Source: Opitutia bacterium Tous-C4FEB
Lineage (GTDB): Bacteria > Verrucomicrobiota > Verrucomicrobiia > Opitutales > Opitutaceae
NCBI GenBank assembly: GCA_002304445.1
Contig: NEVA01000008.1
Coordinates: forward strand, 1 to 53,656
Direction: 5' to 3'
DNA length: 53,656 nucleotides
The first letter of the stretch is position 1, and every line of letters begins with the position of its first letter. Made by a program: the position numbers and the translations under genes. The notes under the pieces were generated by a model. The model saw only the letters and a program-made list of their open reading frames with translations, was not told the origin of the DNA and ran no database searches. Of the stretch, positions 25,528 to 35,019 are shown piece by piece.

Positions 25528-26832
25528 CTAGCTCGCTGCAGGGGTCGGTGTCTTGACCAAAGTGATCACGCACTCGAGATGCCGCGTCTGCGGGAAGAGA
25601 TCGAAGGGTTGGACATCTTTCAAACCATAGCCGGCGGCGAGGAAACCTTTCAGGTCGCGCATTTGGGTCGCGGGGTCGCATGAAACGTAAACGACCGTGC
25701 GGGGGGCGAAGGCGAAGAGTTGGGCGAGGAAGGACTCGTCGCAGCCTTTGCGCGGCGGGTCGATGATGACGGCGGTCTCGGCCGGCGCAAAAATCGGGTC
25801 GAGGCCGGCAAAAATCGTGGCGGCGTCGCCCGATTGGAAGGAGACATTGGCGATGGCGTTGGCGGCGGCGTTTTGGCGGGCGAAGCGGATGGAGGATTCG
25901 CTGAGCTCGATGCCGGCGACGCGTTCGAAGGCCGGGGCCGCGCTCAGAGCGAACAGGCCGCTGCCGCAGTAGGCGTCCACGAGGAACCGCGCGCCGGTCG
26001 CGGCGGCTTGGCGGCGGACGTAGGCGGTGAACGCGGGGAGTATAAACGGGTTATTCTGGAAGAAATCGCGGGCGAGAAAGCGGAGTTTCAGGTCGCCCAC
26101 GGTTTCGGTGACGATCGCCTCGTAGTCGGTCGTGACCTGACCATCGGCATCGCGGAGGAGAAGGGTGGAGCCGCGAAGAAACTCTCCGGCAGCGGCGCGG
26201 GCGTGAATCGCGGCGCGGGCGGTGGAGAGTTTTTCGTTGATGGCGTCGGTTGCGATGTCGCAGTGCGGGACATCGACGATGTCGAATCGCGTGCCCTGGC
26301 GGAGGAAGCCGATGGGCGGCGGCGTGGCGGGGTCGCGCGGCGGATTAAAATGCGGGGTAATCTTCGAGCGGTAGCCGTAGGGTTTGGGCGAGCCGATGAC
26401 GGGATTAACCGCGTGGGTGACGCCGGCCATGTGCTGAAGCAGCTCGGCGACCTGACGTTGTTTCCAAACGAGTTGTTCGGCGTAAGCGAAGTGTTGGTAT
26501 TGGCAGCCGCCGCAGCGGGCAAACAGCGGGCAAACGGGCGCGATGCGGTGGGGTGACGGGGTCAGGACGGATACGAGATCGGCCTCAGAGTAGTTTTTGT
26601 GGTTACGAAAAATGCGGGCGCGGACGCGTTCGCCGGGGAGGCAGAACGGGATCATGACCACCCAAGATCCCGCGACGGGGGCAGTTTCGGATTGCGGGAG
26701 TTGGGCGCCGGGTTGGGCCGGAAGCGGCACGCGGGCGAGGCCGACGCCGTGGTTGGTGAGCGTGACGATCTCGAGTTCGAGTTCGGTGTGATACGGGAAC
26801 GGGAGGTCGTTAGATTTAGATTTCTTGCCCAC
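25528..26832 (-). CDS. rlmD: 23S rRNA (uracil-5-)-methyltransferase, RumA/RlmD family
   Basis: This is a SAM-dependent RNA m5U methyltransferase of about 434 residues. An N-terminal TRAM-like segment is followed by the iron-sulfur cysteines in CPLFARCGGCQYQHF. The Rossmann-type methyltransferase core shows FQNNPFILPAF, YCGSGLFALSA, DPPRKGCDESF, and VSCDPATQMRDLKGF with the catalytic Cys. The start is uncertain: the open frame continues to 26925 through an inverted repeat that translates as NTRNTRN, so the GTG at 26832 is preferred. It is divergent from a second RNA methyltransferase. RlmD, RlmC and RlmCD cannot be told apart here. Confidence 0.88.
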   Translation of the reverse strand: MGKKSKSNDLPFPYHTELELEIVTLTNHGVGLARVPLPAQPGAQLPQSETAPVAGSWVVMIPFCLPGERVRARIFRNHKNYSEADLVSVLTPSPHRIAPVCPLFARCGGCQYQHFAYAEQLVWKQRQVAELLQHMAGVTHAVNPVIGSPKPYGYRSKITPHFNPPRDPATPPPIGFLRQGTRFDIVDVPHCDIATDAINEKLSTARAAIHARAAAGEFLRGSTLLLRDADGQVTTDYEAIVTETVGDLKLRFLARDFFQNNPFILPAFTAYVRRQAAATGARFLVDAYCGSGLFALSAAPAFERVAGIELSESSIRFARQNAAANAIANVSFQSGDAATIFAGLDPIFAPAETAVIIDPPRKGCDESFLAQLFAFAPRTVVYVSCDPATQMRDLKGFLAAGYGLKDVQPFDLFPQTRHLECVITLVKTPTPAAS

Positions 26833-26921
26833 AGAACACACGGAATACACGGAAACCGACGAGACCAAGAAAAGGATTCTGTATTTTTTCCGATTCCGTG
26901 TGTTCCGTGTGTTCCGTGGGC
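26828..26921. repeat. 28-bp near-perfect inverted repeat of CACGGAA units (NTRNTRN-type element)
   Basis: The left arm at 26828-26854 and the right arm at 26894-26921 are reverse complements with two mismatches. Each arm is built from three short units of the form TTCCGTGTG, separated by about 40 bases containing GATTCTGTATTTTTTCCGA. The element fills the gap between two divergent methyltransferase genes and covers the likely GTG start codons of both. Similar sequences that translate as NTRNTRN recur in intergenic regions of several bacterial groups. Folded as RNA it would make a long hairpin at the start of either transcript. Confidence 0.75.
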
Positions 26922-27782
26922 CCAACGATCGAAAAAATCACCAGTCTCCAGAATCCGCGCGTGAAGCAGCTCGTGAAGTTGCGCGACCGACGGCCACGGG
27001 ATGAGGCCGGGGTGTTTTTGGTCGAAGGTTATCGGGAGATTCGGCGGGCGCTGGAGAAGGGCGTCGCCTTGGAGGAAATCTATTTTTCGCCGGAATGGTT
27101 TCTGGGTGAAAACGAACCCGCGTTGATCGCCCAAGCCCAGGCGGCGGGGGCAACGGCGTGCGAGTTGACGAAGGATGTGTTCGCCAAGGTCGCGTATCGC
27201 GAGCGGCCGGACGGCTTGCTGGCGGTGGCGCCGCAATGGCGGCGAGCGCTCGGCGATTTGGATCATCTGTTTGGAACCGGGAGCGACTGGGTGGCGGGCG
27301 ATCCGACCGGGAATACCGCAAAGGCACCGTTTTTACTCGTCGTCGAGGCGATCGAGAAGCCGGGCAATCTGGGAACGATTCTGCGCAGCGCGGATGCCGC
27401 GGGGTGCGACGCGGTGATCGTGTGCGACCCGGTGACGGATATTTTTAATCCCAATGTGGTGCGGGCTTCGACCGGCGTGTTGTTTTCCGTGCCGTTGGTC
27501 GTCGAAGAAAGCACGCGGGTGCACGCGTGGTTGCGGGAAAAGGGAGTGCGTTCCGTGGCGACGACGCCGGCGGCGGAAAAAATCTACTCGGACGTCGATC
27601 TGCGCGGGCCGCTCGCGGTGGTGATGGGCAGCGAGCAATACGGGCTGAGCAAGTTTTGGCTGGAAAACTGCGATACGCCGGTGCGCATCCCGATGGCGGG
27701 TCAGGCGGATTCGTTGAACGTCGCGATGGCGACGATCATCACGCTGTTCGAAGCGGTGCGGCAACGCGGCGGGGCGGGTTAA
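26916..27782 (+). CDS. TrmH/SpoU-family RNA 2'-O-methyltransferase
   Basis: This is a SPOUT-class RNA ribose methyltransferase of about 288 residues. The N-terminal substrate domain starts TIEKITSLQNPRVKQLVKLR. The knotted catalytic domain carries the three SpoU motifs: VEAIEKPGNLGTILRSADAA, VVMGSEQYGLS, and IPMAGQADSLNVAMATIITL. The likely target is rRNA, as for RlmB-like and TsnR-like enzymes, but the exact site cannot be read. Start choice is hard because several GTG codons occur within the inverted repeat; 26916 is the last one before the conserved N-terminus. It points away from rlmD. Confidence 0.9.
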   Translation: MGPTIEKITSLQNPRVKQLVKLRDRRPRDEAGVFLVEGYREIRRALEKGVALEEIYFSPEWFLGENEPALIAQAQAAGATACELTKDVFAKVAYRERPDGLLAVAPQWRRALGDLDHLFGTGSDWVAGDPTGNTAKAPFLLVVEAIEKPGNLGTILRSADAAGCDAVIVCDPVTDIFNPNVVRASTGVLFSVPLVVEESTRVHAWLREKGVRSVATTPAAEKIYSDVDLRGPLAVVMGSEQYGLSKFWLENCDTPVRIPMAGQADSLNVAMATIITLFEAVRQRGGAG

Positions 27783-27891
27783 ACGGCCGGCGTCACCACG
27801 AACCTGCTCCGCGCCACAGCACTCTTGCCGAAACGCGAATCATCCGCCCCGATGGTCGGCCTCACGCTGGTCGCTCCCCTACCCTGCCCCT

Positions 27892-29622
27892 ATGACGCTC
27901 ATTCTTTTTCTCGCCGTTTCGGCGGTGATTCTCGGCCTCGCCTATCGCTGGATGGGCCGGTTGCTTTTTAAGGCCGCCGGGATCGGCGACGAGTCCCCGA
28001 CGCCGGCCCACACCCAGCGCGACGGCCTCGACTACGAGCCGGCCCGTTGGAGTTGGTTGTTGCCGCAGCATTTTTCCGCAATCGCCGCCGCCGGTCCGAT
28101 TGTCGGTCCGATTTTGGCCGCGACGTTGTTCGGGTGGCTGCCGGCGTGGATTTGGATCATTCTGGGCTCGATCTTCATCGGTGGCGTGCACGATTTCTTC
28201 ACCCTCGTCGCCTCGGTGCGGCACAGCGGAAAATCTATCGCCGAGGTGGTGCGACAACACATGAACCGGCGCTGCCACCTGTTGTTTCTGGCGTTCGTTT
28301 GGATTTCGTTGGTCTACGTGATCGTGGCCTTTGCCGATGTGACCGCGGGGGCGTTCACCCAAGCGGCGACCCCCAATCAAAGCGAGGCCCCTGGACCTGC
28401 CGTAGTGACCTCGTCGCTGTTATACCTCGGCCTCGCCGTCGCGATGGGTTGGCTGATGCGCAAACGCAACTGGAGCCAGGGCCGGGCGCAGGCGGTGTTC
28501 CTGCCGCTCGTGTTGGGCGCGATCGCGATCGGGCCGATGCTGCCGCTCGACCTCGCCCCGCTGTTGCCCGAGGGCATGCGGATCATGTCCGCCTGGAACG
28601 TGATTTTGCTCACCTATTGTTTCTTCGCGGCGATCGCACCCATGTGGCTGTTGATGCAACCGCGCGGCGCACTAGGCGGATATTTTCTCTACATCATCGC
28701 CGTGGCCGGAGTGGTCGGTGTGATCGTGGGCGGGTTGAGCGGTGACCTCGCCATCAACGCGCCGGCATGGGGTTCCGGGCCGCTCTTCACTCCCGGCGAG
28801 GCGCTGCCGCCGCTGTTTCCGATTTTGTTTATCACGATCGCCTGCGGGGCGTGCTCGGGGTTTCACGCGATCGTCGCCAGCGGCACGACCGCGAAACAAC
28901 TCAACCGCTTTGCCGACGCCCGGCCCGTGGCCTATGGCGGGATGCTGCTGGAAGCGTTTTTCGCCTGCATCAGCCTCGCGGCGGTCATGATCTTGGCCGC
29001 TCCGACGGGCCGACCCGACGCGATTTTTGCCAACGGTGTCGCGCTCTTCCTGCATCACGCAAGTTTCGGCCTGCTGCCCGTCAATATCGCCCATGGCTTC
29101 GCCCTGCTCTGTTTCGCGACGTTTATTTTCGACACCCTCGACGCCTGCACGCGGCTGGCGCGGTATGTCTTGATGGAATTGCTGGGCTGGACCGGTCAGG
29201 GCAAAGCGCTGATCGCGACCGGCCTGACGTTGGCGGGGCCGCTGGTGCTTGCGCTCCTGCCGCCCGCCGAGGTCAACGGCCAAGTTCTCCCGCTCTGGCG
29301 CGTTTTCTGGGGACTCTTCGGTTCTTCCAACCAACTGCTCGCGGCCCTCACCCTGCTCGGCCTCACCGTCTGGCTTTACCGGAGAGGTCGCGGGGCTTGG
29401 TTCACGTTGGGGCCGGCGGGACTGATGCTCACCATGTCGCTCTGGAGCCTCGCCCTGATGCTGAAGACCCACCTCGGGCGCATCAACGGCACCGCCCCGA
29501 TCGCCGTGGTGCACCATGTCGAGGCGGGCATCGCGGTGTTGCTGATGATCCTGGCCAGCTGGCTCGTGATCGAAACCTTGGTGCTGCGCCGCAGCCTGAC
29601 GCGAATTCCGGCGGCCGCTTAA
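27892..29622 (+). CDS. cstA: Carbon starvation protein CstA (peptide/pyruvate transporter family)
   Basis: This 576-residue inner-membrane protein has about 14-16 hydrophobic segments. CstA motifs are clear: RDGLDYEPARWSWLLPQHFS, AAAGPIVGPILAATLFGWLP, GGVHDFFTLVASVRH, and TIACGACSGFHAIVASGTT. Known relatives import peptides or pyruvate under carbon limitation. At 576 residues it is on the short side for the family. The stop overlaps the marC stop by four bases (TTAA, 29619-29622), so the two transcripts converge without a spacer. Confidence 0.94.
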   Translation: MTLILFLAVSAVILGLAYRWMGRLLFKAAGIGDESPTPAHTQRDGLDYEPARWSWLLPQHFSAIAAAGPIVGPILAATLFGWLPAWIWIILGSIFIGGVHDFFTLVASVRHSGKSIAEVVRQHMNRRCHLLFLAFVWISLVYVIVAFADVTAGAFTQAATPNQSEAPGPAVVTSSLLYLGLAVAMGWLMRKRNWSQGRAQAVFLPLVLGAIAIGPMLPLDLAPLLPEGMRIMSAWNVILLTYCFFAAIAPMWLLMQPRGALGGYFLYIIAVAGVVGVIVGGLSGDLAINAPAWGSGPLFTPGEALPPLFPILFITIACGACSGFHAIVASGTTAKQLNRFADARPVAYGGMLLEAFFACISLAAVMILAAPTGRPDAIFANGVALFLHHASFGLLPVNIAHGFALLCFATFIFDTLDACTRLARYVLMELLGWTGQGKALIATGLTLAGPLVLALLPPAEVNGQVLPLWRVFWGLFGSSNQLLAALTLLGLTVWLYRRGRGAWFTLGPAGLMLTMSLWSLALMLKTHLGRINGTAPIAVVHHVEAGIAVLLMILASWLVIETLVLRRSLTRIPAAA

Positions 29623-30200
29623 CCGGCCCAGCCTTTGCGGATCATGTTCACCGCGATGGCGGCGAGCAACATGGAGATGATTTTGGAAATCGCCCGCAGG
29701 CCCGTCGCGCCGATCATTTTTTCAAGCCGGTCACTGTAGGCGAAGGCCAACACCACCAGCAGCAGATTTGCCGCGAGCGCCGCGAGCGCGATCAGGTAAC
29801 CCACCGACTGCGCGATAACGATGAGCGTGGTGATCGAAGCCGGCCCGGCGATCAGCGGCATCCCCAGCGGAACCACCCCGAAATCGTCGGCGAGCTTGGG
29901 CGGCGCCTCGGCCGCCGAATGGACGAGATCCCGGGCGGCGAGGATGAAAAGGATGAGCCCGCCCGCAATTTGGAAATCGCTCGTGGTGATGCCGATCGCG
30001 GCGAAGATCGACTGGCCCAAAAAAAGGAAAAGCAGCGCCACCCCGCCCCCCGTCCACGTGGCCTGACGCGCGATCCGTCGGCGCAAATCCGGCGGCGTGC
30101 CCTGCCCCAACGCCAGAAACACGGCCGCCAAACCGATCGGGTCGATCGCCACAAAGAGCGGGATGAACGCCTTGACGAAATCTTCAAGCAGCGAAGGCAT
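29619..30200 (-). CDS. MarC/UPF0056-family membrane protein
   Basis: This 193-residue protein has six predicted membrane segments. The opening FVKAFIPLFVAIDPIGLAAV is the MarC signature, and MPLIAGPASITTLIV is the second conserved loop. The family's function is unsettled: the original link to multiple antibiotic resistance was withdrawn, and roles in amino acid export have been suggested. The ATG at 30200 was chosen because the upstream extension (to 30296) reads like intergenic DNA. It converges with cstA. Confidence 0.9.
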   Translation of the reverse strand: MPSLLEDFVKAFIPLFVAIDPIGLAAVFLALGQGTPPDLRRRIARQATWTGGGVALLFLFLGQSIFAAIGITTSDFQIAGGLILFILAARDLVHSAAEAPPKLADDFGVVPLGMPLIAGPASITTLIVIAQSVGYLIALAALAANLLLVVLAFAYSDRLEKMIGATGLRAISKIISMLLAAIAVNMIRKGWAG

Positions 30201-30305
30201 AGACGGATGCTCACTCTGCGGCGCCGGGGCCTGCAAGCTCGGGGCGGTGGGTAAAAAACATTCGTGCAGTCGGCCGCATTCGTGGTTTCTTCGCACCTTT
30301 CACCC

Positions 30306-31718
30306 ATGAAAATCAACGCCTCCCTCACCCCGGCCAAGCTCTCGAAGAAAACCGCCCGCGTGTTCGAACTCGCCGGTGAAAAAATCCGCGCGCTCGACGC
30401 CGCCTGGGACCCGAGCAAGGGCACGCCGGTCTTCACCGTCGCGGGCAAATACAGCTCGCGCGGCTGGACCGAGTGGACCCAAGGCTTCCAATTTGGCATG
30501 GCGTTCCTCCACTACGACGCCACCGGCGACACCGCGATGCTCGAGCGCGGGCGCGTGAAAACCGTGCGCCACATGGCCTCGCACGTCTCGCACGTCGGCG
30601 TGCACGACCACGGGTTCAACAACGTCTCCACCTACGGCAACCAACGCCGGCTCATGCTCGAGGGGAAAACCCGCTTCAACCAAGCCGAACTCGACTACAC
30701 CGAGGTGGCGCTCAAGACCTCGGGCGCCGTCCAAGCCGCGCGCTACGCCACCACCCAATATAAACAACCGTGGTCGCCCATTCCCGGTGCCGCCGGCGTC
30801 GCGCCGAGCGGATACGTCTATTCGTTCAACGGCCCACAATCGCTCTTCGCCGACACGATCCGCTCGATGCGGTCGCTCGTGGTCGCCCATCAACTCGGCC
30901 ACGTCCTCATGGGCGAGGGCGACAAGCCGACGAATCTTTTGCATCGCGCCATCGAGCACGCCGCCACGACCGCACGTTTCAATGTGTTCTTCGGTCAGGG
31001 CCGCGACAGCTACGACGTGCGGGGCCGCGTCGCGCATGAGAGCGTGTTCAACCGCAACGACGGCCAGTTCCGCTGCCCCAGTTCCCAGCAGGGTTACTCG
31101 CCGTTCACGACCTGGACCCGCGGTGCCGCCTGGATCATCACCGGTTACGCCGAGCAGCTTGAGTTCCTCGACACCGTCAAAGGCACCGACCTCGACGCCG
31201 TGGGCGGCCGCCGCGCCGTGACCGATCTCTTCCTCGAAACCGCAAAAGCCACGAGCGATTATTACATCGACGGCTATTCCGCGAAAGACGGCATCCCGTA
31301 TTGGGACAGCGCCGCGCTCAACACGCACCGGCTCGGCGATTTCACGAAACGCGCCGCCGACCCCTTCAACGCCCACGAACCCGTCGACAGTTCCGCCGCC
31401 GCCATCGCCGCGCAAGGTATGCTCCGCCTCGGCCGCTGGCTCGACGCCAACGGCGAAAAAGCCGCCGGCAAAAAATATTTCCAAGCCGGCCTCACCATTG
31501 CCGACACGCTTTTCGCCGAGCCCTATCTCTCGACCGACAAAAAGCACCAGGGCCTTTTGTTGCACAGCGTCTATCACCGCCCCAACGGCTGGGACCACAT
31601 CCCGAAGGGCCAAAAAGTGCCCTGCGGGGAGTCCTCGATGTGGGGCGATTACCACGCCATGGAACTCGCGCTGCTGATCCAACGCCTCGCGGAGAACAAA
31701 TATTACACGTTCTTCTGA
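30306..31718 (+). CDS. Glycoside hydrolase family 88-like (unsaturated glucuronyl hydrolase)
   Basis: The 470-residue protein looks like an alpha/alpha-barrel GH88 enzyme that removes unsaturated uronic acids from the ends of oligosaccharides made by polysaccharide lyases. Visible family blocks are WTEWTQGFQFGMAFLHY, SHVGVHDHGFNNVSTYGN with the likely catalytic Asp, SPFTTWTRGAAWIITGYAEQ, HEPVDSSAAAIAAQGML and CGESSMWGDYHAMEL. No signal peptide is seen, so it should act in the cytoplasm after oligosaccharide uptake. No lyase or sugar transporter gene is adjacent. It starts 105 bases from divergent marC. Confidence 0.88.
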   Translation: MKINASLTPAKLSKKTARVFELAGEKIRALDAAWDPSKGTPVFTVAGKYSSRGWTEWTQGFQFGMAFLHYDATGDTAMLERGRVKTVRHMASHVSHVGVHDHGFNNVSTYGNQRRLMLEGKTRFNQAELDYTEVALKTSGAVQAARYATTQYKQPWSPIPGAAGVAPSGYVYSFNGPQSLFADTIRSMRSLVVAHQLGHVLMGEGDKPTNLLHRAIEHAATTARFNVFFGQGRDSYDVRGRVAHESVFNRNDGQFRCPSSQQGYSPFTTWTRGAAWIITGYAEQLEFLDTVKGTDLDAVGGRRAVTDLFLETAKATSDYYIDGYSAKDGIPYWDSAALNTHRLGDFTKRAADPFNAHEPVDSSAAAIAAQGMLRLGRWLDANGEKAAGKKYFQAGLTIADTLFAEPYLSTDKKHQGLLLHSVYHRPNGWDHIPKGQKVPCGESSMWGDYHAMELALLIQRLAENKYYTFF

Positions 31719-31869
31719 GCCGGACGCCGGCTTGCGCATTTCCGCAGGGGCTCGGACCGACCGCGACCGCCGTTATCGTCCAACGACGCCCCTCCGGAAC
31801 TCTGCCAACCGGCGGCAGAACTGAAATGCCATTGCCCGACCGCAGGCCGCCGTTGAGCCTCGGTCCGCC

Positions 31870-32601
31870 ATGGCCCAAATTGAAAATGCCGATCCGACCG
31901 CACCGGTTTTCCACGCCCGGGCGTTGAGAAAAATCTACGGTGCCGGTGAGGCCGAAGTTTGTGCGCTCGACGGCATCACGCTCGATTGTCACCCGGGCGA
32001 ATTCTTGGTGGTGCTCGGGGCCTCCGGCAGCGGGAAGTCCACCTTGTTGAATCTTCTTGGCGGCCTCGACACACCCACCAGCGGCACCCTGCTCTATCGC
32101 GGTTGGGATCTGGGCGGCGCCGACGAAGCCTCGCTCACCCGCTACCGGCGCGACGCGGTTGGGTTTGTGTTTCAGTTCTACAATCTCATCCCGAGCCTGA
32201 CTGCGCGTGAGAATGTCGCGCTCATCACCGAAATCGCCGCCGACCCGATGTCGCCCGAGGAGGCGTTGCACCTCGTGGGTCTCGGCGCGCGCATGGACCA
32301 TTTCCCCGCGCAGCTCTCCGGCGGCGAACAACAACGCGTGGCCATCGCCCGCGCCATCGCGAAGCGCCCCGCCGTGCTGATGTGCGACGAGCCCACCGGC
32401 GCCCTCGATGTGCGCACCGGCATGGCGGTGCTGGAAGCCATCGAAAAGATCAACCGCGACCTCGGCACGCTCACCCTCATCATCACGCACAACTCCGTCA
32501 TGGCCGGCATGGCTGACCGGGTCCTCACGCTTTCCGACGGGCACATCACCGGCGAAAAACGCAACGCCACCCGCGCCGCCGCCTCAAGTCTCGCTTGGTA
32601 A
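31870..32601 (+). CDS. ABC transporter ATPase, MacB/LolD type
   Basis: This is a 243-residue ATPase subunit with Walker [13 protein letters not shown] (about residues 50-61), Q-loop [13 protein letters not shown], signature [14 protein letters not shown], Walker [14 protein letters not shown] and a switch His in IITHNS. The family partners FtsX-type permeases in lipoprotein release, macrolide export or DevBCA-like glycolipid export. It is the first gene of a three-gene operon, 18 bases before the permease. The C-terminal extension after the ATPase fold is short. Confidence 0.95.
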   Translation: MAQIENADPTAPVFHARALRKIYGAGEAEVCALDGITLDCHPGEFLVVLGASGSGKSTLLNLLGGLDTPTSGTLLYRGWDLGGADEASLTRYRRDAVGFVFQFYNLIPSLTARENVALITEIAADPMSPEEALHLVGLGARMDHFPAQLSGGEQQRVAIARAIAKRPAVLMCDEPTGALDVRTGMAVLEAIEKINRDLGTLTLIITHNSVMAGMADRVLTLSDGHITGEKRNATRAAASSLAW

Positions 32602-32619
32602 CGCCGCGCGTTACCCGTC

Positions 32620-34986
32620 ATGTCGCTGCTGGATCTCAAATTACTCCGCGATCTCAAGGCGCTGAAGTCGCAGGCGTTCGCCGTCGCGCTCGTGATGGCC
32701 TGCGGCCTGGCGATGATGATCATGACCCGCAGCCTGATCGCTTCGCTCGAGGCCACGCGCGCGGACTACTACCGCGACAACCGTTTCGCCGATGTGTTCT
32801 CCCGCCTGAAACGCGCGCCCAACGCCGTCGCCGCGCAACTGTCGGCCATCCCCGGCGTGGCGGCCGTGCAGACCGGGATCGCGTTGCCCGTGACGCTCGA
32901 TCTGCCCGGCGTGCTCGAACCCGCGACCGGATTGATCCTCTCGCTGCCCGAACAAGGCGAACTCACGCTCAACCGGCTTCATCTGCGCAGCGGACGAATC
33001 CTCGTGGGCCGTGAATCATCGGGTGAGATTCTCACCGGTGAAGCGTTCGCCGAAGCCAACCGCCTGCGACCGGGCGACGAGATCGCCGCGGTGCTTTACG
33101 GGCGGCGGCAAAATTTTCGCGTCGCCGGCGTGGTGCTCTCGCCGGAATTCATCTTCGAAGCGCCGCCGGGCGCGGCGTTGCCCAACAACAAAACCTACGG
33201 GGTTTTCTGGATGCCTTACAAAGAGCTCGCCACCGCGAGCAATCTCGACGGCGCCTTCAACAATCTCTCGCTGCGCCTCGCGCCCGGCGCTTCGGAGGCG
33301 GCCGTCATCGCCGCGGTGGACCGCGTGTTGAAGCCCTACGGCGGCCGGGGTGCCTACGGCCGCGAGTCTCATCCTTCGCATACGCGGGTGCGCGACGAGA
33401 TTCAGATTTTGCAAGGCCTCTCCGTCGGGTTCCCCCTGGTGTTCCTCAGCGTCGCCGCATTCATGACCAACGCGGTGATGAGCCGGCAGATCACGCTCCA
33501 GCGCGAACAGATCGCGATTTTGAAAGCGTTTGGTTTTTCCAACCGCGAGATCGGAGGACACTACCTGAAATTTTCGCTGATCATCGTCGTGAGCGGAATG
33601 GGTTTGGGCACGCTCGGCGGGATCGGGCTCGGGCACCAGTTGGTGGACATGTATACGTTGTTCTTTCGATTTCCCTCGCTCGAATTCCGACTGGCCACGC
33701 CGGTGGTGTTGGCCGCGATCGGCGTGAGCACGCTCGCCGCGGTGGTGGGCGTCGCGGGCGCGGTGAAAGCGGCGGTGCGATTGCCGCCGGCGGAGGCGAT
33801 GCGGCCGGAAGCACCATCGAGCTACCGACCCGCGTTGGTCGAACGACTCGGAGCCGGGCACGCGTTCACCGCGTCGTTTCGCATGGCGCTGCGCAACATC
33901 GAGCGGCGACCCGCGCGTTCCATGCTCACCATGGGAGCGCTCGCTTTGGCGACGGGAATTCTGATCGTGCCGAACGCTTTTCGCGACGGCATCGATTACG
34001 TGTTGAACTACCAATGGGACCTGATCCAGCGGCAGACCGTATTTGTGTCGATGATCGAACCGGGGCCGGCGCGCACGCTGGCGGATTTTCAAGCTCTGCC
34101 CGGCGTCGTGTTGGCCGAGCCGGTGCGCGGCGCGGCGGTCGAGCTGCGGTCGGGCAACCGTTTCCGCCGGCTCGCCATCACCGGCCTGCCGCCGCGGGCA
34201 GAGCTCTTTCGCGTGATCGACGCACAAGAGCGGCCCTTCACGCTTCCCCCTCACGGGATCGTATTGTCCTCGAAGCTGGCCGAAGTGCTCGCGGTGAACG
34301 TCGGCGATGAACTGGCCGTGCGCGTGCTCGACGGCCGACGACCCGAATTCACGGTGCCGGTCGCCGCGCTCTCGGAGGATTTCGCCGGGACCGCGGCCTT
34401 CATGGATATCGGTGCGCTCAATCGCCTGCTCGGCGAAGGCGATCGAATCAGCGGGGCCTACCTCACCGTCGCCGGGGGCAAGTGGGATGAGTTTTTGCGG
34501 GCGATGAAAGAGTCGCCGGTTGCCGGCGGCGTGGTGGTGAAGAACCGCATCCGCGAAGGGTTTCGCGAGACGACGGCGAAGAGCATCGGTTTGATTCAGA
34601 TGATCTACCTCACGTTTGCGACGGTCGTGGCGTTCGGCATCGTCTACAACAGCGCGCGTATTTCGCTCAGCGAACGCCAACGCGAACTCGCGACCTTGCG
34701 CGTCATCGGCTTTTCGCGGGGCGAAGTGGGCGCGGTGCTCGTCGGCGAGCTCGCGGTGCTCACGCTGTTGGCGTTACCGCTCGGGTTGTTGATCGGTTCC
34801 GGATTCGCGGCGGCGATCCTCACGACGGTCAACACGGAGTTCGTGCGGCTGCCGCTGATTTTGACGCCGTACAATTATGCCTTCGCCGTCCTGATCGTCA
34901 CCACGGCGTCGGTGATCTCGGCGTTGCTCGCGTGTCGCCGGCTGGATCAACTGGATCTCGTGGGCGCGTTGAAAGCCCGCGACTAA
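32620..34986 (+). CDS. ABC transporter permease with two FtsX-like domains
   Basis: This is a 788-residue integral membrane protein. One helix near residues 12-35 (SQAFAVALVMACGLAMMIMT) is followed by a periplasmic MacB-like domain. Three helices at about 265-390 form the first FtsX unit (FPLVFLSVAAFMTNAVMSRQ). Another helix near 430 leads to a second periplasmic domain, and a second FtsX unit closes the protein (IGLIQMIYLTFATVVAFGIV and YAFAVLIVTTASVISALLAC). It carries both membrane halves in one chain, like DUF214/LolCE-type duplicated permeases. Substrate unknown. It lies between its ATPase and a membrane-fusion protein. Confidence 0.92.
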   Translation: MSLLDLKLLRDLKALKSQAFAVALVMACGLAMMIMTRSLIASLEATRADYYRDNRFADVFSRLKRAPNAVAAQLSAIPGVAAVQTGIALPVTLDLPGVLEPATGLILSLPEQGELTLNRLHLRSGRILVGRESSGEILTGEAFAEANRLRPGDEIAAVLYGRRQNFRVAGVVLSPEFIFEAPPGAALPNNKTYGVFWMPYKELATASNLDGAFNNLSLRLAPGASEAAVIAAVDRVLKPYGGRGAYGRESHPSHTRVRDEIQILQGLSVGFPLVFLSVAAFMTNAVMSRQITLQREQIAILKAFGFSNREIGGHYLKFSLIIVVSGMGLGTLGGIGLGHQLVDMYTLFFRFPSLEFRLATPVVLAAIGVSTLAAVVGVAGAVKAAVRLPPAEAMRPEAPSSYRPALVERLGAGHAFTASFRMALRNIERRPARSMLTMGALALATGILIVPNAFRDGIDYVLNYQWDLIQRQTVFVSMIEPGPARTLADFQALPGVVLAEPVRGAAVELRSGNRFRRLAITGLPPRAELFRVIDAQERPFTLPPHGIVLSSKLAEVLAVNVGDELAVRVLDGRRPEFTVPVAALSEDFAGTAAFMDIGALNRLLGEGDRISGAYLTVAGGKWDEFLRAMKESPVAGGVVVKNRIREGFRETTAKSIGLIQMIYLTFATVVAFGIVYNSARISLSERQRELATLRVIGFSRGEVGAVLVGELAVLTLLALPLGLLIGSGFAAAILTTVNTEFVRLPLILTPYNYAFAVLIVTTASVISALLACRRLDQLDLVGALKARD

Positions 34987-35019
34987 TCGTTTAACGTTCA
35001 CACCTCACGTATCGCTTCG

